DNA from: a virus
DNA length: 26,004 nt
IMG/VR virus record: IMGVR_UViG_3300017786_000116
Location: 1 to 26,004 of that record
Strand: one strand, 5' to 3'
In this document: positions 14,432-21,895 of the stretch, one piece after another
How the letters are laid out: each line of letters starts with the position of its first letter
How positions within the stretch are numbered: position 1 is the stretch's first letter
Notes under the pieces: generated by a model
What the model saw: only the letters and a program-made list of their open reading frames with translations
Told to the model about the DNA's origin: nothing
Databases searched by the model: none
Position numbers and translations under genes: made by a program

Positions 14432-16282
14432 TTAAATAAAGATCGGGGTAAATCCGTGGTTAATTTCTTCAGGAATATTCATCATATCATAATATATGTT
14501 CATTCCCCAGTTGCCTAGTATTAAAGCAGAATAAGAATCCTTTCTCGCTTTATCTACGCCTTTTTGTCTTTTTAGATTAGGCGGTAAATCAAAACTTTGA
14601 GTTCCTCCAGCCGAACTTGAAACTTGTATGAGTGCACATTCAGCTTTTGTTAAGTCGATCATGTCTTTTTGGTGCTCAATAAAATCAATCATCTTAGCTC
14701 CCACATTCTTTTCGTCCTCATATTTTGAGAACTTTAAATCCTTTATCGGTATTCTTTTAGCTTTTTGCGCGGAATAGTTGTCGTCCATGGCTGTCGCTCC
14801 AAAATATAGTCTCTTTCTATCGAAGGCCGTTTGCAGCATTTCGTTTGCATTTCTTATCCACACCGATAAAGGCTTCCTTAAGTGACATATGACTTTACTT
14901 TGGACATTATATTTTCTTCTAGCTTCTTTCAAATCCTTTACATAGTCGTGCGGATTGTTAAAATCGCCTTCGAACATACCTATTTCTAACTTATCCTTTT
15001 TAAACAAGTCGCTTTCATTGCAAGAATTCATGAATTGGACTCCTCCGTTATAGTCTCCAACAATCATAATGACATTAAAGTGATCCAATATATACTTGAA
15101 GTAGGTTATGTGTTTCTTCAAATTTGTTCCTGGCAGCGCATAACTGTGCACCAGTACACCTTTTTTCTCTTCTGGTAGTAGTTTTATAACCTGTATAGCA
15201 AAATCGTCAGAAGCTTCAGATTCAGACCAAGAGGGGTCAAACGCCAAAATGTATTCAGAACCCTCTTCTCCAGCAACTTCTATAGAGGGGGATTCTCCAT
15301 CTTCAATGGTGCAATCAGCCATTTTGCTAATTTTGAAATAACCAGCACTATCATCAGTGAACTGGGCATTGAACTCCCTATCAATCTGTGATTGGCTCAT
15401 TGTACCCTTAGCTTGCGAAATTAAGTTTTCATCATACAGGGCTTTAGGCGCACAATCGTAGCTGAACTGCATAATACATCTCCTACCTTGGTTTTTTGCC
15501 CCAGGATTAAAAATCATATTTTCATAGGCTTGATACATTTTATAGAGATACTCAAACTTATAGGATGCTGAAGACAGTCCAATCATTTTATTCGATGGCC
15601 ACTCTGTCCTTTCGTCTTCCGCCATCTTTCCAGCCTCAATCATTGAGTCTTCTGCGTCTTTAATTTTTTGTCTTTCCGTTGGATTTTCTACAACAGCCAG
15701 GAACGGCATAATAACTTCATTTAATACCTTTTCTGGCATCAGTAGAAGCTCATCAACGATAATCCGTTGAAAACGAAAACCACGAAGTTTTTCTCCGTCG
15801 CCCAGCGGCAGGGCCGTGATACGACTCTTGCCTATTTGCATAGACCATTCGTCGTTAGACTTACTCACCTTACCTATACACTGCCTAAACAGTTCAGCTT
15901 TGGGGTCTTGCGATATATCCTCAATCTTGCGAAAAATCATTTTAGACTGCCTAAATGATTTAGATATAATTCCAATATGTACGCCTTGATTCATCATTGC
16001 ATCCAACAAAGCGAAAATACCAGTAGAGAATGATTTCGACATACCACGAGACCAGATACCCAAAAAGTAATCGTTTTCCATCATGGCTTTGACAGCCATA
16101 TGTTGAAACGGAAATAGCTCAATACCAGTAAGTAATTCTGTGGTGAAGGTCACATTTTCCTTCATAAATTTATATAACCAAATTTTAGCTTTAGTATCCT
16201 CCAGATATCCTTCTAGATCCATAATCTGTTGGTTAACTGGTTCCCTTTTTAGGGGTTTCTGATTACCCGCATCCCAACTCAT
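14432..16282 (-). CDS. terL: Terminase large subunit (packaging ATPase-nuclease)
   Basis: The 616-residue protein drives DNA into the prohead and cuts the concatemer. Near residue 56 the adenine-motif-like FPFQHMAVKAMM precedes a Walker A of the phage type, WSRGMSKSF at about 77-85. Walker B is RIIVDELLLMP with Asp-Glu at about 177-178. The C-terminal RNase H-like nuclease begins YILAFDPSWSESEASDDFA, giving the first catalytic Asp, and continues with IMIVGDYNGG. Length matches T4 gp17-type proteins. AAGGAGG five bases before ATG 16282 is the strongest Shine-Dalgarno seen in the window. The start overlaps the ERCC4 nuclease stop by 4 bp (ATGA), coupling the two. Confidence 0.93.
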   Translation of the reverse strand: MSWDAGNQKPLKREPVNQQIMDLEGYLEDTKAKIWLYKFMKENVTFTTELLTGIELFPFQHMAVKAMMENDYFLGIWSRGMSKSFSTGIFALLDAMMNQGVHIGIISKSFRQSKMIFRKIEDISQDPKAELFRQCIGKVSKSNDEWSMQIGKSRITALPLGDGEKLRGFRFQRIIVDELLLMPEKVLNEVIMPFLAVVENPTERQKIKDAEDSMIEAGKMAEDERTEWPSNKMIGLSSASYKFEYLYKMYQAYENMIFNPGAKNQGRRCIMQFSYDCAPKALYDENLISQAKGTMSQSQIDREFNAQFTDDSAGYFKISKMADCTIEDGESPSIEVAGEEGSEYILAFDPSWSESEASDDFAIQVIKLLPEEKKGVLVHSYALPGTNLKKHITYFKYILDHFNVIMIVGDYNGGVQFMNSCNESDLFKKDKLEIGMFEGDFNNPHDYVKDLKEARRKYNVQSKVICHLRKPLSVWIRNANEMLQTAFDRKRLYFGATAMDDNYSAQKAKRIPIKDLKFSKYEDEKNVGAKMIDFIEHQKDMIDLTKAECALIQVSSSAGGTQSFDLPPNLKRQKGVDKARKDSYSALILGNWGMNIYYDMMNIPEEINHGFTPIFI

Positions 16283-17196
16283 CTTTCCTCCTTATCTAAA
16301 AAATATTGCACGTCTACGTCCCATAACTTTTTGCCCAAGAAAAGTAGTTTAGGTATTATTTCTTCGCTATGTTTCCTGCCATCTGTGAAAACAAATTGAC
16401 AATTCTCAGCGAATTCGTGTTGTACAGAAATTAAATTAGAAAACACCCAACCTAGTTTTGGGGCCCTTCTCCCTTTAGTAAACACAGCTTCTTTTTCTAT
16501 TGCTTTAAGAGATTTTTCTACAACGATATACATGTAGCTATCCAGTTCGACGCATCTTTCCATCTCTCTCCTAAATCTATCCACTTGCCCGCCAAAAGTT
16601 GATAAGAAATCACCAGCGCTTTTTCTATCCACAAATGTATTAGTAAAATCATTTCCACCTAAAGTATAATCACCAAAATCTAACTTTAAAATTGAAGATC
16701 TCTCAAATTCTAATGGCTGTTGCTCTCTAGTATCGATAAGAACTTCGACATCTACACTACTATTAAATTCCTTAGGCATGCCCTTGTGGAATATGGGTTT
16801 TGCGCCCATGGCCTCACAAGCTTTAGTATATGTGCCGAAGTGTTTTTTGTAAATATCTAAGTCTGGCAATTGTCGCTTGAGAAGCTCTAAATAAAAGGGT
16901 GCGTTTTTGTATTTCTTTCTTTCAATTCTTTTTTTACCTAGGTCAAGGATGTAGTCCTTAACTTCTTGATCTGGCGCAGACTCACACCACTTTACTAGTT
17001 GTGATCTATTAATAAAATCATTTGTAAAGTATTCATCCTTCTTCTTAAAAGGCAAAGGGTTACCATTTAACTTATTAAATCGTGGATAATGTTTAACATA
17101 ATAGTCAGCCACATACATCTTATGTGCCTTAAGATGAGCATGAAGACTTTTTTCTGTCTCGAACTCGACTCCACATTCTTTACATTTATAAGACAT
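16279..17196 (-). CDS. ERCC4-family nuclease with an N-terminal C2H2 zinc finger
   Basis: From ATG 17196 the protein has 305 residues. A TTG-started extension to 17214 is possible but weaker. Residues 5-25 form a canonical C2H2 finger (C5, C8, H21, H25; C-X2-C-X12-H-X3-H, with F12 and L18). A helical linker covers about 30-145. Residues 150-200 carry the ERCC4/XPF nuclease core: IDTREQQP (D155, R157, E158), GDYTLGG (G175, D176) and VDRKSAGDF (D190, R191, K192, D196). This is the GDx(n)ERKx3D motif with Asp in place of Glu. The family cuts branched or flap DNA using a metal ion. Lying between the small-terminase candidate and terL, it may trim or debranch DNA for packaging, by analogy with T4 gp49 or HK97 HNH. 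The start overlaps the previous gene by 11 bp. Confidence 0.85.
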   Translation of the reverse strand: MSYKCKECGVEFETEKSLHAHLKAHKMYVADYYVKHYPRFNKLNGNPLPFKKKDEYFTNDFINRSQLVKWCESAPDQEVKDYILDLGKKRIERKKYKNAPFYLELLKRQLPDLDIYKKHFGTYTKACEAMGAKPIFHKGMPKEFNSSVDVEVLIDTREQQPLEFERSSILKLDFGDYTLGGNDFTNTFVDRKSAGDFLSTFGGQVDRFRREMERCVELDSYMYIVVEKSLKAIEKEAVFTKGRRAPKLGWVFSNLISVQHEFAENCQFVFTDGRKHSEEIIPKLLFLGKKLWDVDVQYFLDKEER

Positions 17197-18232
17197 CTTC
17201 AATACCGATACCAAGAACGCGAGCTTTCCAAGCCGCCATGCCCTCTAATTTTTTAGCTTCTTCTCTAATTACTTCCTTTTGCATTTCAGCAATACGAACA
17301 ATATTTTTTCTCTCTTCTTCTTCCTGGAACAACTGGACGATAGCAAGAAACGACGCAGTTTCTTTTTGTTTATTCGCTAATCTTGCTCCACGATCTCCCT
17401 GAAGTTTTTTTGTCAAGTTTTCAATGCGAGTCTCACATTGATGATATTCTGAACTTTTAGCCTTAATAATTTCCGCTAAGCGAACTGTCATTTCATCCTG
17501 GTCGTCGGCACTCTCAAACATGTCATTCAGTTTTTGTAAGTGGCCAGTAATTAACTCAAGATTAATTATTTCTTTGGCGACATTCATGTATAAATTTAAT
17601 TCGTCTGCAGTAAGATCGGGCTTGTCCCAAGTCAATCTAATAAATTCTTGCTCAAACAACTCTTTGTCTCTATGACTCGTATAGTTATTTACAATAGCAA
17701 CAAATCTTGAGTTGTTAAGGTTGACCCTTAGCTTATCACAGCAATGTTTTTGATTTCGAGACATTCTACTTTCTTCCAGCCCGAAACCAGTTGAGTCATT
17801 AATTTTTTTAATAATTCTGGAAACTGCTTGGGGTGCAATGTAGTTACCCGCAGAGTCTTCTCCTCTATCTTTTTCTTGCTCTTTTTCTTCGTTAACTATT
17901 TCATTTACAGCTCTCCACTCCTTGGACAGTCTTGTTATCTTAGTCTTAAATACAATATCTGCTATTTCTGAAGTATTTAACTTATCGTTTTTTAATTCTT
18001 TAATTTTTTCTATTTGACTTTCGGTCAGAGTTACGTCTTCCGTTTTGTCTCTTTTCGTCGTTTTAGCCTTCAAACCATTTTCTGCTAGGAATTTAGTAAC
18101 AGCTCTGCCTTCTTTAGATCTTCCATCAAGGGCATCATCCTCAAAAACAATCTTAGTAATGTTTAGAATATTTGCTTCTTCTTGAAATATTTCTAAAATT
18201 CTATCCTTTTGATCTTCGGTTAAATTAATCAT
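17186..18232 (-). CDS. DNA-binding protein with tandem HTH-like repeats, candidate small terminase
   Basis: The 348-residue protein has two related N-terminal units. Residues 4-52 run LTEDQKDRILEIFQ ... GRSKEGRAVTKFL and residues 69-113 run LTESQIEKIKELKN ... RLSKEWRAVNEIV. Each looks like a helical DNA-binding unit with a conserved SKE-x-RAV core. The rest is helical, with a long charged coiled coil from about residue 215 to 320. Small terminase subunits commonly combine an N-terminal HTH and a coiled-coil oligomerisation region, and are encoded upstream of terL as here. The length is greater than usual and the nuclease gene lies between. A regulator of late transcription is the alternative, since the sigma gene overlaps it by 4 bp. 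AAGGA precedes the ATG. Confidence 0.6.
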   Translation of the reverse strand: MINLTEDQKDRILEIFQEEANILNITKIVFEDDALDGRSKEGRAVTKFLAENGLKAKTTKRDKTEDVTLTESQIEKIKELKNDKLNTSEIADIVFKTKITRLSKEWRAVNEIVNEEKEQEKDRGEDSAGNYIAPQAVSRIIKKINDSTGFGLEESRMSRNQKHCCDKLRVNLNNSRFVAIVNNYTSHRDKELFEQEFIRLTWDKPDLTADELNLYMNVAKEIINLELITGHLQKLNDMFESADDQDEMTVRLAEIIKAKSSEYHQCETRIENLTKKLQGDRGARLANKQKETASFLAIVQLFQEEEERKNIVRIAEMQKEVIREEAKKLEGMAAWKARVLGIGIEDVL

Positions 18233-18900
18233 ATTATGTCCTTTTCGATAATTATTTGCTTGGCTTTTTGTTGAAAAATTTTTTTAAGATTTTTTATTTG
18301 CTTATAGCCAGCAGATCTTTTCTTTTCGTTAGTTTTGAATCCTAAATACTTTGCAATTTGTTCGTCGGTACTGTTCTCTATGAACATCATTTTAAATGCA
18401 CGAAAATGCCTCTTACTAAGATGAGGTTCCATCTCTGCTGACAATTTTTCTGTCGCAGATTCTAAATTCAAAAAACCATCCTTTTGAGCATTGACTTCAT
18501 TTATATGGCCCTCCATGGTAACAGCGAGTTTTATGTCGTAAGCAGCTTTCTTCTTCATGGACCACTGTTTAAAGTCTTCGCAAGATTCGTTTTGAATTCC
18601 ATTCGCTGTTTTCGAGCAGCCGTCTCCACCGTTATTAAATTTGCATTGCAGACACGGTCTTACATAATTTCCATAATGGTTTCTTAATAAGTTTTTAAAT
18701 TGGTTAGAAACTACCCTACTTAACCAGGGTTCTATAGGTTTTGATTGATCCCACAAATGCCACTTTTTGTAGATGTGAGTCATAATTATTTGTTTTATGT
18801 CATCGTAATCTATATAAGCTACCGCATCCAAATTCCATTTTGCTCTTTTTCTTTCTACCGCCGCATTAATTTCTTTTATCTTATCTTCAAAATCATACAT
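18229..18900 (-). CDS. Late-transcription sigma factor (T4 gp55-like) with a zinc-binding insert
   Basis: The 223-residue protein directs RNA polymerase to late promoters. Residues about 30-80 resemble sigma region 2: YIDYDDIKQIIMTHIYKKWH and EPWLSRVVSNQFKNLLRNHY. A four-Cys insert follows (C83, C86, C94, C106; PCLQC ... GDGC ... ESC), likely a zinc site. Residues about 160-215 resemble a region 4 HTH (HLSKRHFRAFKMMFIENSTD, then EQIAKYLGFKTNEKK). T4 gp55 is the best-known member of this divergent group and reads a single -10-like element, which fits the single AGTGTAA element found here. It overlaps the zinc-ribbon gene (TAATG) and the following gene. Promoter partnership is inferred. Confidence 0.8.
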   Translation of the reverse strand: MYDFEDKIKEINAAVERKRAKWNLDAVAYIDYDDIKQIIMTHIYKKWHLWDQSKPIEPWLSRVVSNQFKNLLRNHYGNYVRPCLQCKFNNGGDGCSKTANGIQNESCEDFKQWSMKKKAAYDIKLAVTMEGHINEVNAQKDGFLNLESATEKLSAEMEPHLSKRHFRAFKMMFIENSTDEQIAKYLGFKTNEKKRSAGYKQIKNLKKIFQQKAKQIIIEKDII

Positions 18901-19223
18901 TATAGGTCATCAATTTTTTTGATAGAAATTTCTCTTCTCTTGGGGCTTGACTTGCCGCCTAAAGAACCTATAGTTTGTTGCATTGAAGCACCAAAATCTT
19001 CAAGCTCGTATTCTAGCTTTGATATATTTGGTATATTGCTGGCGTCAGTGTAGCCCTCAGAATCTTCAGAAGATTTTGAAATCTTGGCTGACGCTTCCGC
19101 GCGCGCGGGTTCAACTTTTTTAGATTCACCACCTTTTAAATTTGCTCCACAACTAGGACAAAAATTTGGAGGATTGAATTTATATTCGAGCTTAGTGCCA
19201 CATTCAAAACAAAATTTATTCAT
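18900..19223 (-). CDS. Zinc-ribbon protein coupled to the late sigma factor
   Basis: The 107-residue protein opens with a zinc ribbon (C5, C8, C22, C25; FCFECGTKLE ... FCPSCGANLKG). A Lys/Glu/Ala/Ser-rich, probably disordered, region follows to about residue 62. A short conserved-looking segment (NISKLEYELEDFGASMQQTI) precedes a basic stretch and the end SIKKIDDL. The stop overlaps the sigma start by one base. Small proteins beside a late sigma factor can be RNA polymerase coactivators, as T4 gp33 is, so a transcription accessory role is plausible but not shown. A generic zinc-ribbon protein with another partner is equally possible. Confidence 0.7.
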   Translation of the reverse strand: MNKFCFECGTKLEYKFNPPNFCPSCGANLKGGESKKVEPARAEASAKISKSSEDSEGYTDASNIPNISKLEYELEDFGASMQQTIGSLGGKSSPKRREISIKKIDDL

Positions 19224-19251
19224 AACTTATATTAAATCAAAAAATATTTTT

Positions 19252-19947
19252 TTAAATATTATCTTCTAGTTTTTTAACTATGAACTTTAGGATTTCACTT
19301 CTTTTAATGTCTTCGTAACCAAACTCCGTGCAAATAATTCCATTTTCTTTTGATTCTTCGTCGTTGAAAGTATTAAATATTTTATTAAATCCACTTTGTT
19401 TTATATCGGCTTGCGTCATATCTCCGCAGATTATTATTTTTGAATCTTCGCCAATTCTCGTAAGCACAGTCATTAATTCGTTGTAAGTAAAATTTTGAGC
19501 TTCGTCTATTATAACAATTGTGTCATTCCAGTTTGATCCTCTAACAAAATTAACTGGCATGCATTGGAATTGATTTTTATCGCGAAGTGCCTTTATATCG
19601 GAAGTATGAAGCATCTCGTCCATCTTATCATAAAAAGGTCCAGCAAAAACCCCGAACTTTTCATCAATTGATCCAGGGAGCGATCCAAGGCTTTTTTGCG
19701 AGCTTTCTGCTATGCTTCTAACATACAGTATGTCTTTTTCCAAGTTAGAGTTCATCATAACCTGTAAAGCCGAGTACACGGCCATATAAGTCTTGGCTGT
19801 ACCAGCTGGCCCAGATAAAAACATTAATTTAGTTTTATCTTCTAGGGTATTTTTTAAAAAATCAATCTGGTTCTGAGTGAATTTAAATTTACGTTCCTTG
19901 AACCTTATTCTTGGGTTCAACTGGTTGAATTCAAGTTTATTAGGCAT
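19252..19947 (-). CDS. phoH: PhoH-like ATPase
   Basis: The 231-residue protein has Walker A GPAGTAKT at residues 46-53, Walker B IVIIDEAQN about 100 residues later and a following IICGDMTQAD segment, the arrangement of the PhoH P-loop ATPase family. Related features include TQNQIDFLKNTL before Walker A, DILYVRSIAESSQKSLGSLP after it, and VNFVRGSNW before Walker B. PhoH-like genes are common in large phages; the family is linked to RNA metabolism and phosphate-related host control, but the role in phages is unsettled. It follows the tail-tube paralogue by 11 bp and precedes the zinc-ribbon and sigma genes, so it is probably co-transcribed with them from the promoter at 20815-20822. No Shine-Dalgarno is visible. 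Confidence 0.9.
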   Translation of the reverse strand: MPNKLEFNQLNPRIRFKERKFKFTQNQIDFLKNTLEDKTKLMFLSGPAGTAKTYMAVYSALQVMMNSNLEKDILYVRSIAESSQKSLGSLPGSIDEKFGVFAGPFYDKMDEMLHTSDIKALRDKNQFQCMPVNFVRGSNWNDTIVIIDEAQNFTYNELMTVLTRIGEDSKIIICGDMTQADIKQSGFNKIFNTFNDEESKENGIICTEFGYEDIKRSEILKFIVKKLEDNI

Positions 19948-19958
19948 TTAAGCTTTTT

Positions 19959-20807
19959 TTATTTTAACAATTCTGTAATAGTCAATGAACCTCTCGCTAA
20001 GTCGCCACCAGCGATAGAAATATTTTCTGAAGTTATTCTTCCATTGATATTGGTTGAAAAAATCTCATTGAGTTTGGAATTTTTTACAGTCATTGATAAA
20101 TTTCCAGGATTTGAACCAGTCAAAGGTACTAGAGCCTGTATGTTATCTCCCCTAATTGAAATATTTTGCTCCGCCGTCACTAGCTCTACAACAGTGGGGT
20201 TATATGATCCAATTTCGTAAACTGGTAAACGATTTGCATTAAATTGATATTGGATTGTTTCAAATACTGAAATATCATTTAAAGGCGATCCACCAAATGT
20301 AGAATAAGCTCCATGCCCGTAATCTGCAAAATTCAAAGCCTCGATAATAGAATCTTCTTCTTCCACAATCTTACCTCCAGCACTAGATATAGTCAGAGGA
20401 TTGTAAATAGCAAAATCACATTGAACTAAAACTGGAGAATAGGGTGCTAGCGTATAAGAGAAAGAAGTAAGAAAAGCTCCACTACCAGATATTCCGCTTG
20501 TGGCGTCACCTAGTCGAAAAGCCGCTCCAGTATCACCTACGTCACCTGTGAAGTCGGTTGGGTTAAATTCTCCAGTGCTTACATAACAAGAAAAAGAAAG
20601 AGAAGAATTAGGGGGCCCAGCAAGATTAAAATTATCTCTAGTTGGGGTTTTTCCCAAAAGCCTTACTGGCGCTATATTTGGCGTATAGTTGAGTTGAACC
20701 TGTTCACAGAACACTCCCGAATTGTTTCCGTCTGTACCATCTGGTAATGTGCTACTATTTACTCCTCCAAAATACAACGGTACGTCCTTATATGATATAT
20801 ATGCCAT
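19959..20807 (-). CDS. Tail-tube-like virion protein (paralogue 3)
   Basis: The 282-residue beta-rich protein has the pattern seen in the other two tail-tube-like proteins. EQVQLNYTPNIAPVRLLGKT comes near the start, then SLSFSCYVSTGEF, then GAFLTSFSYTLAPYSPVLVQ, a second-half strand IQYQFNANRLPVYEIGSYNP with ISIRGDNIQAL, and a final SENISIAGGDLARGSLTITE. It matches in order but not closely in sequence, indicating ancient duplication. Known tails use distinct tube-type subunits for tube, hub and baseplate initiation, so this may be a minor tube or baseplate component. The start follows AGTGTAAT by 7 nt. It heads the operon with phoH and the sigma gene, which is unusual for a tail gene. Confidence 0.58.
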   Translation of the reverse strand: MAYISYKDVPLYFGGVNSSTLPDGTDGNNSGVFCEQVQLNYTPNIAPVRLLGKTPTRDNFNLAGPPNSSLSFSCYVSTGEFNPTDFTGDVGDTGAAFRLGDATSGISGSGAFLTSFSYTLAPYSPVLVQCDFAIYNPLTISSAGGKIVEEEDSIIEALNFADYGHGAYSTFGGSPLNDISVFETIQYQFNANRLPVYEIGSYNPTVVELVTAEQNISIRGDNIQALVPLTGSNPGNLSMTVKNSKLNEIFSTNINGRITSENISIAGGDLARGSLTITELLK

Positions 20808-20814
20808 AAATTTT

Positions 20815-20822
20815 ATTACACT
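20815..20822 (-). promoter_or_regulatory. AGTGTAA-type promoter for the tail-tube paralogue, phoH and sigma operon
   Basis: The minus strand reads AAAAGTGTAATA, and the AGTGTAAT core ends exactly 7 nt before ATG 20807. If the sigma factor at 18229-18900 reads this motif, the operon would be autoregulated. Confidence 0.65.
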
Positions 20823-20859
20823 TTTTTGCTATCTATTGGAATTGGTTTTATAAACGAAG

Positions 20860-20902
20860 AAGCCCCGAAATCCTTATTCTGGACTTCGGGGCTTAAATTT
20901 TT
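20860..20902 (+). terminator. Strong hairpin with U-tract in the divergent intergenic region
   Basis: AAGCCCCGAAATCC (20860-20873) pairs with GGACTTCGGGGCTT (20881-20894) with one mismatch around a 7-nt loop, followed by AAATTTTT. This is an intrinsic terminator in the plus direction. No plus-strand gene ends upstream, so it may stop antisense transcripts, insulate the divergent promoters or end a small RNA. On the minus strand the tract after the stem is only CTTCTTCGTTT. Confidence 0.75.
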
Positions 20903-20953
20903 GTACAAGAGCTAGCGAAACACGCCACGCGATTAAGCTAATGGAACGTGAAA

Positions 20954-20964
20954 AGTGTTACACT
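20954..20964. promoter_or_regulatory. AGTGT-T-ACACT palindrome containing a minus-strand AGTGTAAC
   Basis: The plus strand reads AAGTGTTACACTT, an odd-centred inverted repeat. Its minus strand carries AGTGTAAC (20957-20964), preceded by TATA. No start codon follows within 30 nt. The hairpin lies about 60 nt downstream on that strand, so a short untranslated RNA is conceivable; an operator is the alternative. Confidence 0.45.
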
Positions 20965-21005
20965 TATAATTAATAAAAAAGAAAAAAAAAAATTAAAAAG
21001 GAAAA

Positions 21006-21013
21006 AGTGTAAA
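21006..21013 (+). promoter_or_regulatory. AGTGTAA-type promoter before the 264-residue tail-tube-like gene
   Basis: AAAAAGTGTAAAG follows an A-rich stretch and its core AGTGTAAA ends exactly 7 nt before ATG 21021. No Shine-Dalgarno fits between them. Confidence 0.65.
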
Positions 21014-21020
21014 GTAATTC

Positions 21021-21815
21021 ATGGCAGTAGAAGGATCTCACGAAGAACATGTAATAATAAATGGAACTCTATTGCAGGGGGTTTCAAATACCTCATTTGA
21101 ACAGAATGTAGAAGAACAGCCCGTTTCTATGGTTGGTAAAGATTTTGCTGGCAAAACAACCACAGGGCCGACTCAAGTCACAGCCGCAATCGATAAGTAT
21201 CTTTTGAATAACGACTTTGTAACGACTTTAACGGGACTCACTGATATTTCTGGACAATTCGAATATGGGGATAATCTTCTTGATTTCTCTCAAGCGGTTA
21301 TAAATGGATATGCAGTTTCTACGGCTGTCGGAAGTTTACCAGAAATATCTTTTGACTTATCTATATACGGAAGTTTGAGTGGCGGTGGCACATCAATTAG
21401 ATCGCTAGCATCAGATGAAAGCGCAGTAGAAAATGTTTCTCAATCAGGACTAATTGTTACTTTTGATAAAAATCAAACAAACGCTGTACAATCCTTTAAT
21501 TTTTCTGAAACTTTTAATGTTGTGCCAACGTATGGATTGGGGCAGAAAACGCCAGCAGATATTTCTATTGTCGGCCCCATCGTTCAAGAGGCTAGTATAT
21601 CTATAGAAGTTGAAGATTACGAAGTAGAAGAAACGTTTTCTTTTTTAAGTGGTTCCAAGGATAGATCTAGAAACATTGAGTTAAAGATCAGTGGCGACAA
21701 TGGTATATTAAATACCTTCTCATTGCAAAATGGATGCTTGGCCAGCGAATCTATAGTCTCCAACGCTGGTAATACTACGACAGCTCAGTTGACTTATAGA
21801 GGGTACAGAACTTAG
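21021..21815 (+). CDS. Tail-tube-like virion protein (paralogue 2)
   Basis: The 264-residue beta-rich protein shows the same order of elements as the 464- and 282-residue proteins: NTSFEQNVEEQPVSMVGKDF near the start, VTAAIDKYLLNNDF, then AVINGYAVSTAVGSLPEISF close to the 464-residue protein's NAFLTDYSLEASVGSIPTIS, then VQSFNFSETFNVVPTYGLGQ with ASISIEVEDYE, and a final SESIVSNAGNTTTAQLTYRG. It lacks the Ig-like domain. The likely role is a tube, hub or baseplate-proximal tube subunit. It is a single-gene plus-strand unit with its own promoter motif and a TAG stop, converging on the 329-residue gene. No terminator hairpin is visible in the short gap between them. Confidence 0.6.
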   Translation: MAVEGSHEEHVIINGTLLQGVSNTSFEQNVEEQPVSMVGKDFAGKTTTGPTQVTAAIDKYLLNNDFVTTLTGLTDISGQFEYGDNLLDFSQAVINGYAVSTAVGSLPEISFDLSIYGSLSGGGTSIRSLASDESAVENVSQSGLIVTFDKNQTNAVQSFNFSETFNVVPTYGLGQKTPADISIVGPIVQEASISIEVEDYEVEETFSFLSGSKDRSRNIELKISGDNGILNTFSLQNGCLASESIVSNAGNTTTAQLTYRGYRT

Positions 21816-21895
21816 TAATCAAAAAATGTAAATGATGCAGTTGTTGGTGCGGTATCAGGAGGATAGTCATAATTTATAAAAAACTCCAAAAATAC

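Noticed and set aside
20903-20950. tRNA-like or riboswitch-like structure next to the hairpin
   Set aside because: Only short local complementarities (for example GCTAGC); no cloverleaf or recognised riboswitch core.
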